From NCBI RefSeq assembly GCF_026210795.1, contig NC_089429.1, positions 496,001 through 560,000 on the forward strand: a stretch of 64,000 nt of DNA, given 5' to 3'. The stretch comes from Rhizophagus irregularis. Lineage: Eukaryota > Glomeromycota > Glomeromycetes > Glomerales > Glomeraceae. Positions within the stretch are counted from its first letter, which is position 1. Each line of letters opens with the position of its first letter. Both the position numbers and the translations under genes were made by a program. Of this stretch, positions 47,413-58,073 are shown piece by piece. The notes beneath the pieces are model-generated. The model ran no database searches. It saw only the letters and a list, made by a program, of their open reading frames with translations, and had not been told where the DNA came from.

Positions 47413-47969
47413 ATATCTAGCCTTAGCCTGCACAATGATTCAGGTACCTGACCTACAAAATATTTTATGGAATCCCCGCTAGTAAAACCATTACCCATAT
47501 GCCCTATAAAAAAAAATTCTGGAAAATCTCCGATAAATGATCATTTTTCTCGAAGAAACTCAGATACATGATCATTTTTCTGAAAAATTTTTTATAGGGA
47601 TGTTGTTCAGTAAATCTCAGCTATATAGAATGGGGATACAACGTAAAACTAAGTGAGGTATGCTATCATAGTAAGTTGATCCGCAAGGATCTCTAGATAC
47701 AATTCCCGAGATACAACTACCATATCGTAGACCTACTAAGCACTCTAGTTCTCACCTGAATCATCAGCCTCTTTTATCGTATAGAATGGAGAGGATTGTT
47801 GACATTGAGTTATTATTTTTTTTTGTTTTGATTATATTAACCAAGAAAGTCAGAAGTCTCGTCTAGAAAGTAACAAACGAATATATTATTTTCACCTATT
47901 ACACATATTTCAAGATTGATAGATTTTTAATACTAAGCCAAATATTAACATTTGGTTGCCACGTCAGAC

Positions 47970-48175
47970 GTTATCACGAACTATAGCTGTGAGACTACGA
48001 TTCAGAATTACTAAACTTTACTGATCGTAAATAATGCTCTCTCACCCATTGCAAAGGGCTACAGACATTATCACGAACCATGGCATGGCTGTGAGACTAC
48101 GATTCAGAATTACTAAGCTTTACTGATCGTGTTATCAATTGCCATCACTGAATAATATAAATGATTCTCTTTCAC
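47970..48175. repeat. Tandem duplication in the F-box promoter region
   Basis: Two copies of about 85-105 bp are present, each running from TTATCACGAAC through GCTGTGAGACTACGATTCAG and AATTACTAA.CTTTACTGAT to a CTCTYTCACC end. The second copy ends about 40 bp before the ATG at 48216, so the upstream region of that gene has been duplicated. Confidence 0.8.
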
Positions 48176-48215
48176 CTTTTTCTATTTTAATAAATTCTTT
48201 CTTGACTATTACAAA

Positions 48216-49784
48216 ATGGCTACTGATTACTTTGAAGAAATTCTTGAATATTTAGATGAGAATGATAAAAATACTTTATATTCATGTTTATTGGTTAATC
48301 GTTTTTTATGTAAAGTTTCTGTCAAGTTTTTATGGAGAAATATTTGGAATTTCAAACTTCAATCGGAAGCACAAAGACAAATTATAAGAACTCTATTAAC
48401 TTGCCTACCTAATGAATCAAAAAAACTTTTACATAAGGAAGAAACTATTATTATTCCAATTTCAGAAACTTCAAAACCTCCATTATTTGATTATGTATCA
48501 TTTTTTAAAGCTTTTTCGATTGATGATTTTATTATAATGATTGAATTTTTTATTCAAAAATCAACAAAATCAACAAAATCAACACAATCAGCAAAATCAA
48601 CAAAATCAACAAAATCAGGGAGTTCAAAAAATCCAAATCATCTAATTAGATTAAACAAAAGTAGAAATTTATTAATAGAAGAGATATTAAAAATGTTTAT
48701 TAGCAGGACCTCTTTGAAGATATTAAATTATACTATGAATAAAAGAAAAATCATGAAAATTCCGTATGATATAATGTTAACAGAATTTCCTGGAGCGAGA
48801 GATTGTTTAAAGAATTTAATTGAATTGAGATGTATAAATGAAGTTCGACCAGAAGTTTTCTATCAATTATCTCAAGTCTGTCATAATATTGAAACAATCA
48901 AAATTTTTGGTTCTCTATCACATGATAATGGAATGAAAAAATTAATTATTTTACAAGATAATTTAAAATGTTTAGAAGTAAAAAAACTTCATAGTTCAGA
49001 ATTAAATGGGATTTTGTGTTCATTAAATAATAAGCAATTAAATACGATAACAAAATTACATTTAAAAGGAATTAATAATTTATCGTCAATTTCATTTATT
49101 ATTAAATTCACAAATTTGCAAGAATTTACTTTAATAAATTATTATGATTATAATAAGGTTAAATTGGAAGAATTAAATTATGTTATTTTTTCAAAATTAC
49201 GATATTTTGCAATCAGATATAATATTAAAAGTGAAGCATTATTGAAATTTCTAGAAAATAATGGAGAGAATTTAGAAGAATTTAAGCATTATTCATTTCG
49301 TACTTCAATAAATAAATCAATAAATTTAGCCGTAGCAAAATTTTGTTTGAATTTAAAATCATTATACGCTCGATTTGAGGAAACAAATACAGTAATATCA
49401 ATTTTAAATAGCTGTCAACAATTAGAAAGGATTTGTGTTTATTGTGTTTACTGGGAAGGAATTGATAGAATTGAAGAATTAACCGAAGTTGGTGTTTATT
49501 GCGATACTTTTAGAATTGAAGCATTAGAAATTATTAAAATTATTGCTAAATATTCACCAAAAAAATTTCATGAATTGAAATTACATGGAATAAATTTACT
49601 TCCGAAAGAATTGGAAACCATTTTTATGATTTGGGAAGATCGTATACCATGTAAAACACTTACTCTTATTATTAAAAGTGATGTAGTTAAAAAAGAGGAA
49701 AATATGAAAGTAATTGAAAAATATAAAAAGTTTGTGGATGTAAAATATGAAAAATATGAAAAATATAAGGAGATGGAGATGTAA
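48216..49784 (+). CDS. F-box protein with leucine-rich C-terminus
   Basis: Intronless, 522 residues. The F-box occupies residues 4-47 (YFEEILEYLDENDKNTLYSC, LLVNRFLCKVSVKFLW). A low-complexity stretch of KSTKST units (about 115-136) follows. The rest has repeated NL..L segments in degenerate leucine-rich repeats (for example LKCLEVKKLHSSELNGILCS, ITKLHLKGINNLSSI). The final residues are lysine/glutamate-rich (KYEKYEKYKEMEM). The predicted role is substrate recognition for an SCF ubiquitin ligase. The ATG at 48216 is the first in frame. The gene is convergent with the F-box gene at 49935, leaving only 150 bp between the two stop codons, so the 3' ends may overlap in transcripts. Confidence 0.88.
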   Translation: MATDYFEEILEYLDENDKNTLYSCLLVNRFLCKVSVKFLWRNIWNFKLQSEAQRQIIRTLLTCLPNESKKLLHKEETIIIPISETSKPPLFDYVSFFKAFSIDDFIIMIEFFIQKSTKSTKSTQSAKSTKSTKSGSSKNPNHLIRLNKSRNLLIEEILKMFISRTSLKILNYTMNKRKIMKIPYDIMLTEFPGARDCLKNLIELRCINEVRPEVFYQLSQVCHNIETIKIFGSLSHDNGMKKLIILQDNLKCLEVKKLHSSELNGILCSLNNKQLNTITKLHLKGINNLSSISFIIKFTNLQEFTLINYYDYNKVKLEELNYVIFSKLRYFAIRYNIKSEALLKFLENNGENLEEFKHYSFRTSINKSINLAVAKFCLNLKSLYARFEETNTVISILNSCQQLERICVYCVYWEGIDRIEELTEVGVYCDTFRIEALEIIKIIAKYSPKKFHELKLHGINLLPKELETIFMIWEDRIPCKTLTLIIKSDVVKKEENMKVIEKYKKFVDVKYEKYEKYKEMEM

Positions 49785-49934
49785 AAAAACATGGTAAAAC
49801 TTAGTATGACTGCATGATAGTATGTTAAAATCGTTAAATGTATGTAATGTACAGTTTTTTAAAACTTAGTACGAGTATAAAGTAATATTGTTTTATTATA
49901 TATATTTGTATATATTATATATTTATATTTTTTT

Positions 49935-51566
49935 TTAAAAGCAATACATTTCGGCTATAAAAGTAACATATATATTTGGACTATAATAACTTTCTACTTT
50001 AATACCATATAATTCAAATTTTTTCACCTTGTTTTTTGATTCAAATAAATCTCTACCAATAAAATCATCTTTAAAAGCTAAATACTTAACCCTTTTCTTT
50101 TTCATAATATATTTTTCTATATAAGGTAAAATATCTTCACTTCCTATAGTTGTATAATCTCTAATTAATAATTTCTTAATAAAAGTATTTTGAGATTTTT
50201 TTAAGAATAATTCAAAATCACTTGGATTAATTTTAAGACATAATTTTAAATATTCTAATTTATTAGGTAAAATTTGACCCAATTCTCTTAATACTATAGA
50301 ACTAAGTTTAATCATTTCATTATCAATAGAAAGATAATTAAGATTTTCACCAATAATTTCAATTATATCAAAAGATAAAAATATACATTGTTCATTAAAA
50401 CCTAATAATTCAAAAAATTTAATATTTGTACAATATTTTATAATTAATTCAAGTAATTGTTGTTTTAATTCATCATTTGTAAAAAAACCAAATCCAATAT
50501 TTTCTAAATAATAACCAAATTTTTGTAATAATAATTGAAAAGATTCAATTTGAAATGATCTACTACTTAAAAATAATGATTTTAATTTAAATGGTTTATT
50601 ATTAATACTAATAATTTGTTGAATAAATTCATTATTTAAAGAAAAACAATAAAGAATATGAATAGATTCTAAAACATTTAATTGTTCAAATACTTCTTTT
50701 AATATATTTATATTTTTAAAATCAATATTATAAAATATAATTGTTTTTAAAGTATTTGAACAATTAGAATTTTTTAATGTTAATAATGAATTATGTAAAT
50801 GAAATTTATTTTGTTTAAATAAATAATTTCTTTGTACAAATGAAATCTTTTCAAGTTTTTTTTGTGTTTTAATTATATTTAATAATGGTTTTTCAATTGT
50901 TGAAATATCATGAATTTCATTAAATTCAAGATAAAGTGTTGAAATGGATTTACAATTATTTGATAAAACTGTTAAAAATTTAAAATATTGATTTGTAATA
51001 AGTTTTAAATTTTTTATTTCATTAATAAAATTGGGATTTTCTAAAATTATTTCAACACTATCATTAAAATATTTTATATCTGATACTTTAAAAGTATTTA
51101 AATTTGCTTTATTATCAATAAATGATTTAAATAATGATTTATAAATTAATTTCACTGATTCTGTGTAATATTTTTTGTTACAATTTATTGAAATCCATTG
51201 TTCAATAGAAAGTTGAATTTCTCTTAAATTTAAAATTTTAATAAAATTTGGATAATTAAATAATGTTTTATTATTATTGTTATTATTATTATTAGGATTA
51301 TTATTATTTATAGGAATTTTTATATTAATTCCATATTCATATAATTTTTTTTTATCTTCTTCATTTAAATACATTTCAATAAATTGATAATTTTTGGTTG
51401 GAATCGAAAATGGATTTTCCCATAATATTGGTATTGTTAAACGACACCATATTCTATTAATTAAAATACATGAATATAATGTTGAAAAATCATTTCTAAA
51501 ATATTGTATAATTTCATTTATTAATTCAGGTAAATCTCCTGAAAAAATTTTTGAGCATGTCGTCAT
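49935..51566 (-). CDS. F-box protein with leucine-rich C-terminus
   Basis: Intronless, 543 residues. The F-box lies at about residues 8-54 (GDLPELINEIIQYF, LYSCILINRIWCRLTIPILW). This N-terminus is closely similar to the gene at 6059-8278, as is the leucine-rich body. An Asn run (NNNNPNNNNNNNN, about 94-106) is a codon-repeat expansion. There is no proline/arginine insert as in the 6059 gene. The protein is predicted to recruit substrates to an SCF ubiquitin ligase. Because a T-rich stretch (51571-51598) precedes the ATG, transcription probably starts close by. The decayed fragment at 57810-57978 derives from a relative of this gene. Confidence 0.9.
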   Translation of the reverse strand: MTTCSKIFSGDLPELINEIIQYFRNDFSTLYSCILINRIWCRLTIPILWENPFSIPTKNYQFIEMYLNEEDKKKLYEYGINIKIPINNNNPNNNNNNNNKTLFNYPNFIKILNLREIQLSIEQWISINCNKKYYTESVKLIYKSLFKSFIDNKANLNTFKVSDIKYFNDSVEIILENPNFINEIKNLKLITNQYFKFLTVLSNNCKSISTLYLEFNEIHDISTIEKPLLNIIKTQKKLEKISFVQRNYLFKQNKFHLHNSLLTLKNSNCSNTLKTIIFYNIDFKNINILKEVFEQLNVLESIHILYCFSLNNEFIQQIISINNKPFKLKSLFLSSRSFQIESFQLLLQKFGYYLENIGFGFFTNDELKQQLLELIIKYCTNIKFFELLGFNEQCIFLSFDIIEIIGENLNYLSIDNEMIKLSSIVLRELGQILPNKLEYLKLCLKINPSDFELFLKKSQNTFIKKLLIRDYTTIGSEDILPYIEKYIMKKKRVKYLAFKDDFIGRDLFESKNKVKKFELYGIKVESYYSPNIYVTFIAEMYCF

Positions 51567-53119
51567 ATTCTTTAAAAAAAATTTTTTTTTTTTTTTGTTA
51601 TAAGAAAGGAAAAAAAGGGGGAAATTAAAAATAGGGATTTGTGGCTATTTTTTCAATATAAACTAAAACTAATTAGGGTGAATTTCGGACTTCAATTCCG
51701 ATAATAAAATAATATGCGGAGTATGCAGATCAATAGTAGATCATTCGGAAACTTTACCGGTAAATCATAAAGTTATTACGTTAACAGTTAAGGATTCAAA
51801 TAATTTTTTTTATGTTTTAAATTTTGTCATAATACGAGTTATACATACGAGTTACGTTCAAATTGTATTGGATTTGTATCAAATATATACGAATCCCGTA
51901 TAGGTCGTATTACGCTCATTACTGCTAGAACTGCTAGACCTACTGATTCAAATGGGCAAAAATAGCAAAATTCTTCGTCTTATAAACCAAATAAATAATA
52001 TCTCTTATAAACCTATTCATTATGTTAACGAAGTATTTTTTAATTGAAAATTTTAGTCATGTATAATCCCGGTAGCACTAAGTGTCACTCATGATCACCT
52101 TCATACTAATTTTAAAAATTGCGAGTGATTAGCTGAGTTTATAAATGACCGGGTATCTTCGTTAAAATAGTTAAAATAGTTAATATTTAATGAGTGACAC
52201 GCTCCAGGAGATTACCCATTTATTTCATGGGAACATCAGGGTTTTTTCCTTTCGGAAAAACCCTATTATTCCCAACTCCCCATGAAATAAATAATACTAA
52301 TATTTCACATTTAGTCAAAATCAGGTATAAAATGAAAATTAATACTAACCGCAGTGACTGAGGTATCTAGAATTGTGGCCGTGATAAAATTCAAAATAAA
52401 AATAAAATATTTAATAGTACTAACTAGAGTTTAGAGGTCTTAAAAAATATGGATATTTATCATTGGTATAATAAAATTACGTCAAATTCATCATTTAATC
52501 CAAATCAATTCGCGTAGTAATAACAACTCTTTCTTTTAATTTAAGTAAATATAATGGCAAATATTTATTTTATTTTATTAGAATTTGCTTGATAACATTC
52601 CTTGCTGATCACCGTTAACGAGTTTGATTAATAATGTCAGGTGATTTAGAAATTGAGTCCTAGTAGGTATGGTACGTTGAACTGAATTTGTAAAAAATTT
52701 CACAATTTTCTAAAATATCTTTTAAATTATATTTTATAATCAAACTACGGAGAGATATATTTTTTTCTTTTTTTTGCATTATTAATTACTATTGCTTTAT
52801 AATAAAAAATCTGAGTTGCTTTTGGTGATTATCATCTTTACAGTTTAAAATGAGATAAAAAAATCAAGTCTATTCTAACTCAATGTAAAAATTAATAATT
52901 TAAAGTATTTTTTTTATTTATTTAACATTATAAATCATTATTTGTACTGTACGTTCACGGATTTTGATCAGTTGCTATTGATGTGGTGTCATGTAGGTCA
53001 AAGTAGAATTGATGGTTACACAAATTATTACATATAACTTTGTTACCAACCAATAAATGGATATCTTTCTTTCTTTGCGCTAACGTTCAAATTCTATTTT
53101 TCTAACAATTATAATATTC
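51567..53119. other. Intergenic DNA with inverted repeats
   Basis: No gene. Inverted repeats at 52082-52200 and 52218-52292 are described separately. The right part (52560-53040) is A+T-rich. Confidence 0.5.
52082..52292. repeat. Two adjacent inverted repeats, one a strong hairpin
   Basis: GTGTCACTCAT at 52082 pairs with ATGAGTGACAC at 52190-52200. Immediately after, ATTTATTTCATGGG (52218-52231) pairs with CCCCATGAAATAAAT ending at 52292, and inside it AGGGTTTTTTCC pairs with GGAAAAACCCT around a TTTC loop. The second unit would fold into a long hairpin of about 75 bases. It could be a small palindromic element or a structured RNA. No evidence decides this. Confidence 0.6.
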
Positions 53120-55224
53120 ATAATAACTTTCATAAACAACACAAGTTTATTGAACAAGCAATTCTTGCTCATAATTCCCTTACAGAAGAAGAAAAAACCA
53201 AAGCAATAATATTAAATAGTAAAGATTATGACCGGGATAAAATTTGTTTTAATTCAGGAACAAGAAGAATTTGTGAAAATTGTGACCAAGAATGTTTAGC
53301 TACACTATATTGTGAATATTGTGTTCGAAATTATTTAAAAGTAAATTTTTCAAATTGGTCATCTGAAAATAACAGATAATGATATTGATAATTTGATAAA
53401 AAATTGTCAAATGGAAACACTTCACCCACAAACAATAGTTGAATGGATTCCTTATAATAATTTACGAAATGTTAAATATTTAACAAAAGGCGGATTCTCT
53501 GAAATTTATATAGCAACTTAGATTGGTGTAAGGTATAATGAATGAGATACTAAAAAACAACAATTAATAAGGTTTGGAAATCTACAAGTAATACTTAAAG
53601 AATTAGGAAGTGTTGAAAGTGCCAATCGAAATTGGTTTGAAGAGGTTTATAATTAAAATATTTAAAGATTTTATTTCAAATTTTCTATTAACAATAAATT
53701 ACATTATCTTTATAGGCTAAATCACACTTAACCATAAGTAATAAATACATAGCTATTGTTCAATGTGTTGGTTTAACACAAAATCCATCAAGTGGAAATT
53801 ATATGCTTGTAATGAGAAGGATGGATATAAATTTAAGAGAATATTTACAACAAAATCACGTTCAGTTTACAACTTTACATGGAAAGAAAGAATTCATATT
53901 ATTTATGAAATAATTCAAGCACTTGGTCTAATTCATAAAGAGAAATCGATTCATAGAGATTTGCATTCCGGAAATATATTATATTCACAGCTTAATGATA
54001 GTTGGCGTGTTAGTGATCTTGGATTCTGTGGTCCTGCAGATAAACCATCAACAAGTATATATGGAAATCTTCCTTACATAGCACCTGAAGTTATTAATGG
54101 AAGAGGATATACTTTTAAATCTTTTAAATCTGATATTTATAGTATTGCAATACTTATGTGGGAAATTTCATCTGGACAACTACCATTTATGAATTACAAG
54201 CATGATCACAATCTTGCAATTAATATCATTAACGGTATGAGACCGAAAATTCTACCAAATATTCCTTCGAAATATAAAAGTTTAATGGAACAATGTTGGG
54301 ATGCTAATCCATTAAAAAGACCTAATACTTATACACTTTTGAAAAAAATAAAAGAAATTAAGTCATATTATCAAAATAACCCAAATGAATTACTCAACAA
54401 AATGTAAAAATAGATAAAGAAGGAAATAATATAATGAGCCATAAATTATTTACAAGTAAAATTTATAGATTTGAAAACCTACCTGAGCCAAAAAATGCGA
54501 CAGAAGGTATAGTAATTATTAGTCATTTAACATTTTTTTTTAACATTACTAATAATATTTTATTTTCAATTAAATAATAACAGAACAAAAAAAAGGTAAT
54601 GTAATGAATGTTAATAATGTTTTAGTAAAAGGCCTTCAATTAATAAATATATTGAAATAATCTCCTTTTTTAAATAAGCATTTTATACTAGTAAATTATA
54701 TGATTTTAGTATTCCTGATAATAGTAAGTATTTATTAAATCACATTGAGTTTTATATAGTAAATATTAAAATAATTGATTTTTATTATAGTTAGTAATCT
54801 TGGCAAATCAAGTAAACGGTATACTTCAATTAATTATAAAGATAATAAAGGTAATTTATTTTTTATTAAAATTTTGTAATAAATATTAAATGCTAATTTC
54901 TGTCTTAATTTTAGATAATGATAAAGAATCTCCCAGATCATTTAAAAGGTTGAAATTAGAGAATGGTAAACCAAATGTTCAATAAATTTGTTTATAAAAC
55001 AACGTTATTGGAATAAGGATTAAATTTTATTTATTTAATAATAGTAGATCTTAAAAGTGAAAGAGAAATAACGCAACAACGATCAAATATTGATATTAAT
55101 GATAGGTAATATCCATTAAATTATTTATATTATAATTAATCTTATTATTCTAATTTATTTTATTTTTATAGATAATGTACATAATAATCCAAATCTTCGT
55201 TCAGAAAAGCAAGGTGAATTTTAA
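53120..55224 (+). pseudogene. Decayed protein kinase gene (TKL type)
   Basis: The sequence follows the kinase layout of the minus-strand gene at 62271-64000 but is broken repeatedly. Lesions: a frameshift near 53370, TAG at 53519-53521 and TGA at 53543-53545 replacing what appear to be Trp codons, a frameshift near 53860-53880, and another near 54394-54406. A 9-bp in-frame duplication (TTTAAATCT twice, 54113-54130) doubles FKS in the TFKSFKSDIYS region. Between lesions the kinase motifs are well preserved: HRDLHSGNIL, SDLGFCGPADK, APEV, MEQCWDANPLKRP. An N-terminal cysteine-rich segment (CENCDQECLATLYCEYC) lies at about 53270-53330. The small tail exons of the intact relative are also recognisable (54595-55224). 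No start codon was found. Confidence 0.85.
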
Positions 55225-55339
55225 ATTCCAGATGGTCGGTTAGGGCGTCAGCAACTTCGTACCTCGAGTTACGAAGGGTCACATGGTCAAAAGCACTCTA
55301 CGCATTTTTTCAGAGCCGGAATTACGATAATGCCAGCAA
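55225..55339. other. Left flank of the retroelement with target duplication
   Basis: Includes ACGATAATGCCAGCAA at 55324-55339, repeated exactly at 57221-57236 on the far side of the element. The sequence between the pseudogene end and this point (about 55225-55323) shows nothing recognisable. Confidence 0.6.
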
Positions 55340-57220
55340 GAAAAAAAAAAAAACTCTTTCTTAAAAAAATTTTTTTCAAAAAATACTAAGAAAAAATTTA
55401 CATATAAGAAATGGGTAAAAGTAATAAAAAGAAATCTTCACAACAGTCTATACCCGTACAAGAGTTCGTTGACTCCTTCACCAACTCGTTCGCTTCTTTA
55501 TTAGGGAACATAATATTTGATTACTTACAGTGTGGTGATGTAGAGTCTGAATTTTATAAGACTGCAACTGCTAAACTCGTTCCAAAAGGCGACATAGTCA
55601 CAGAGCGGTCTATACTGGATAATGTAAGAGTTACTAAACAGTTTACGAGAACATTAAATCAAGCGATAATCTCAGGAGCTCGCTGCAAAGCTCGACAAAC
55701 GCTGGATAGTTTAAGCTCACGTTACCAAAATGCTCTTCCTTCACTCGTTCAAAGCGCTGTTGAGGCGCAGCTAAAAAAAAAGGAGAAGAAGGTCAGCAAA
55801 CAAAAAGCGCCTGTATCAGATGACGCAGACGCCAATCTTGTGATCGACGAATCCATGAACATAGATGACAATGTAGATCCAGATACAACCGCGTCCCAAC
55901 CAAATCAGGAAGGTTCATCCAATGTTGATCAATCATCTACATCTATATCAAAGCCGATTGGTTCTCAGATTCCGAAAAATGTAACATCTTCGGAATCACA
56001 AATTACAAAAGGCAAGATCACTAAGATGACTATTAATAACAATGTAATACACAATTCGCAAAAAGGTCAAGTGCGAACTATTATGATTTACGATATACCT
56101 GCGGCCTGGTCACATGATGCAATCCTGGAACATCTAAAATCATGGGGCCAAGTATTGGAAATATCCTTTAAGACACAACACAAGTATCAGTCCGTTTGGA
56201 CAAAAATGACACTCAAACCAACTACAGACATGGACTTCGTTATGAGAACGTGGCAACAAAAATTAGGTGATGGTCTTGTCCGCTGGTATCCTGGACATTG
56301 GAAATTAAGAGAACGTAAGGCTCGGGAACGTTTTCAAGTAAAATTTTCTCTTCCGGAAGACTGGAAGTCTAATCTGTTGGCATTCAGTTATCACGAAAAT
56401 CAATCCTTCGAACATATATTGAGTCATGAATTGAAGGGTCGTGCTTTTATTCATTTAAAGGTACATGGGAAACATCAGTTGATCGCTTACTTTGAGATGC
56501 ACGAACACCTACTTAGATGTATGGAATTTAGCCATCATTGGAAGCCGACCATTTCAACTCCTCCCACAAAAAAAATTCCTCCAAAGTCCAATAAGGACAA
56601 AAAGACTTATTCACAACAAAGTAAAGGGAAGAATCTGGGCAAATCGCTCAGTTCCTCGACTTGTTCGCGCAACAAATCCAACACTCAACAAAAGACTGAT
56701 GACATGCGTCCTTTACTCTTAAAACTCCTAAACCTTTTGGTGTGAGGTCGTGAATAATCAAATCCTAAATAGCATAGAATAAGTGGCTTTAACTGTATTA
56801 CAGTCATAACATTTTTTTTTTAGGTGAAATCAGTGGCGCTTATTTCTTTTGTAGGACCCATGAAAGAAGTTAATTGGTGTTTAAGGTGATTTAGGTGGTT
56901 CGGTAGGAAGGTGTTTTATTTTTTTTTTCCGTTCTTCTATTCTATTTTTCTTTTTTCTCGGTGTCTTTGGTTTTTTTTTAGCTCCCGCTTTTTTTCCACC
57001 CCTTTTATTAGTCATATTCCTGGTCCCAGTGCGTTTTTTTTATTCATTTTATTTTTTTTAATTATGGGCTGTAGCGTAGTTTTCCTGCCTGTATGAGTGC
57101 CCAAACTTAGATAGGTCCCGTAGGGGATGTAAATTGTTAAATCATTCAATTTTTAGTTTTATTTTATAATTCTATTCTTTGTAATTAACATCTACTATCT
57201 TCGATTGTAAAATAAAATAA
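55340..57220 (+). mobile_element. ORF1-only non-LTR-type retroelement
   Basis: 1.88 kb bounded by a perfect 16-bp direct repeat (55324-55339 and 57221-57236). This is the size expected for target-primed insertion, not for a DNA transposon. There are no terminal inverted or long direct repeats. The left end starts with an A run. The right end is an A-rich tail (AAAATAAAATAA) directly before the duplication. It encodes one protein (55411-56745) with an RRM-like region and no reverse transcriptase or endonuclease. The 3' part (56746-57220) is a T-rich non-coding region. Composition is clearly less A+T-rich than neighbouring genes. Confidence 0.75.
55411..56745 (+). CDS. ORF1-like RNA-binding protein of a retroelement
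   Basis: Intronless, 444 residues, intact. The N-terminal half is hydrophilic with a lysine-rich block (KKKEKKVSKQK, about 126-136) and an acidic Asp/Ser-rich linker. About residues 222-300 read as an RRM-like fold: RTIMIYDIPAAW, then LKSWGQVLEISFKT and VWTKMTLKP. A second folded part follows (FQVKFSLPEDWKSNLLAFSY, HEHLLRCMEF). The C-terminus is basic and rich in Lys, Ser and Gln. ORF1 proteins of LINE-type elements coat their RNA and often carry RRM domains, so this is the likely role. A reverse transcriptase is not present downstream. It could alternatively be a host gene that was retroposed. The context (16-bp duplications, A-rich tail) supports the element. Confidence 0.7.
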   Translation: MGKSNKKKSSQQSIPVQEFVDSFTNSFASLLGNIIFDYLQCGDVESEFYKTATAKLVPKGDIVTERSILDNVRVTKQFTRTLNQAIISGARCKARQTLDSLSSRYQNALPSLVQSAVEAQLKKKEKKVSKQKAPVSDDADANLVIDESMNIDDNVDPDTTASQPNQEGSSNVDQSSTSISKPIGSQIPKNVTSSESQITKGKITKMTINNNVIHNSQKGQVRTIMIYDIPAAWSHDAILEHLKSWGQVLEISFKTQHKYQSVWTKMTLKPTTDMDFVMRTWQQKLGDGLVRWYPGHWKLRERKARERFQVKFSLPEDWKSNLLAFSYHENQSFEHILSHELKGRAFIHLKVHGKHQLIAYFEMHEHLLRCMEFSHHWKPTISTPPTKKIPPKSNKDKKTYSQQSKGKNLGKSLSSSTCSRNKSNTQQKTDDMRPLLLKLLNLLV

Positions 57221-57272
57221 ACGATAATGCCAGCAATAATCTAAAAAAGGAAATAAACTCTGGCTGACATTA

Positions 57273-57631
57273 TATGGGCGTGCGTCAGTTAAAAAGGGGG
57301 AAATCTACGTTTTCATCATTTTGAGAAAAATGAAATTAACTTATTTGCAAGAAAAAATATTTTGCTTTCATGCGTCAGTTAAAAGAGGGGAATTTGGTGG
57401 CTAAACTTTTATCCATATCATGTGACTTCACCTTCATCATTACGTCATGCTATTGCTAAATAAGTTAATGATCGTCAAATAATCAAATGATCGTCCCTAT
57501 AGCATATTTCAGTTATTTGATTTTATTTCGATAATTTATTATGCTTATCGGCATACAATATTAAGTGAGCCAAAAACCTCAAATTTGGTTTTGAGGTAGA
57601 TTTCCCCCCTTTTAACTGACGCACGCCCATA
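57273..57631. mobile_element. Miniature inverted-repeat element with TA target
   Basis: The terminal inverted repeat is TATGGGCGTGCGTCAGTTAA on the left and its complement, TTAACTGACGCACGCCCATA, on the right. It extends inward to GGGGGAAATCTAC and GTAGATTTCCCCC. TA lies on both outer sides. An internal direct copy of CATGCGTCAGTTAAAAGAGG occurs near 57370. Length 359 bp, no coding capacity. Confidence 0.8.
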
Positions 57632-58073
57632 TATAAAAGGAAAATCCATAATTATTACTACGCAAACCCTCAATTTGTGATTTTGTGATCTTATATGTAA
57701 TATTCTGCTTAAATTCGCGTCATGTTAGGTTCCTAACTGACACCCATTAATAAAAATAAAAATAAAAAAAAATATGAACTTTATATAATATAGCTCAAAT
57801 GTTTTAACTTCATCTTTTCAAAGAAAATAAATTTCTATTAGTCTTAACTTCTTCAAAAGATAAATATTTAACTTTTCTTTTCATAGTAAATTCATTTATG
57901 AAAGATAAAATATCATCATCTCTTATTTTTAATTATAATTTTTAAATATAATCTGAAAATTTTTCAAAATCTTTTGTGTCGATGTATTGCGGCGGATTTA
58001 TGAAATTTTGCAAAAACTCTGCTGCGCCCTCGGGAATTAAGCTTTTTCCTAAGGAATGTCAACCAATGACGCG
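57632..58073. other. Intergenic DNA between two miniature elements
   Basis: Contains the F-box relic at 57810-57978. Otherwise nothing recognisable. Confidence 0.4.
57810..57978 (-). pseudogene. Relic of an F-box gene 3' end
   Basis: The minus strand reads KDFEKFSDYI, then stops, then RDDDILSFINEFTMKRKVKY and LSFEEVKT. This parallels the C-terminus of the F-box protein at 49935-51566 (SDFELFLKK, GSEDILPYIEKYIMKKKRVK, YLAFKDDF). Two in-frame stops interrupt it and no upstream part is left. A truncated copy is all that remains. Confidence 0.65.

Larger units (their letters stand above)
44274..48215. other. Intergenic DNA, no gene seen
   Basis: About 3.9 kb of mixed to A+T-rich sequence. I find repeat copies at 47297-47412 and a duplicated upstream block at 47970-48175. 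Several frames of 60-80 codons have no recognisable domain and mostly lack an ATG in sensible context. No RNA gene was recognised. Confidence 0.5.

Noticed and set aside
53519-53545. TAG and TGA at Trp positions considered as stop-codon reassignment
   Set aside because: The same gene also has several frameshifts, and all other genes in the window use the standard code, so simple decay explains it.
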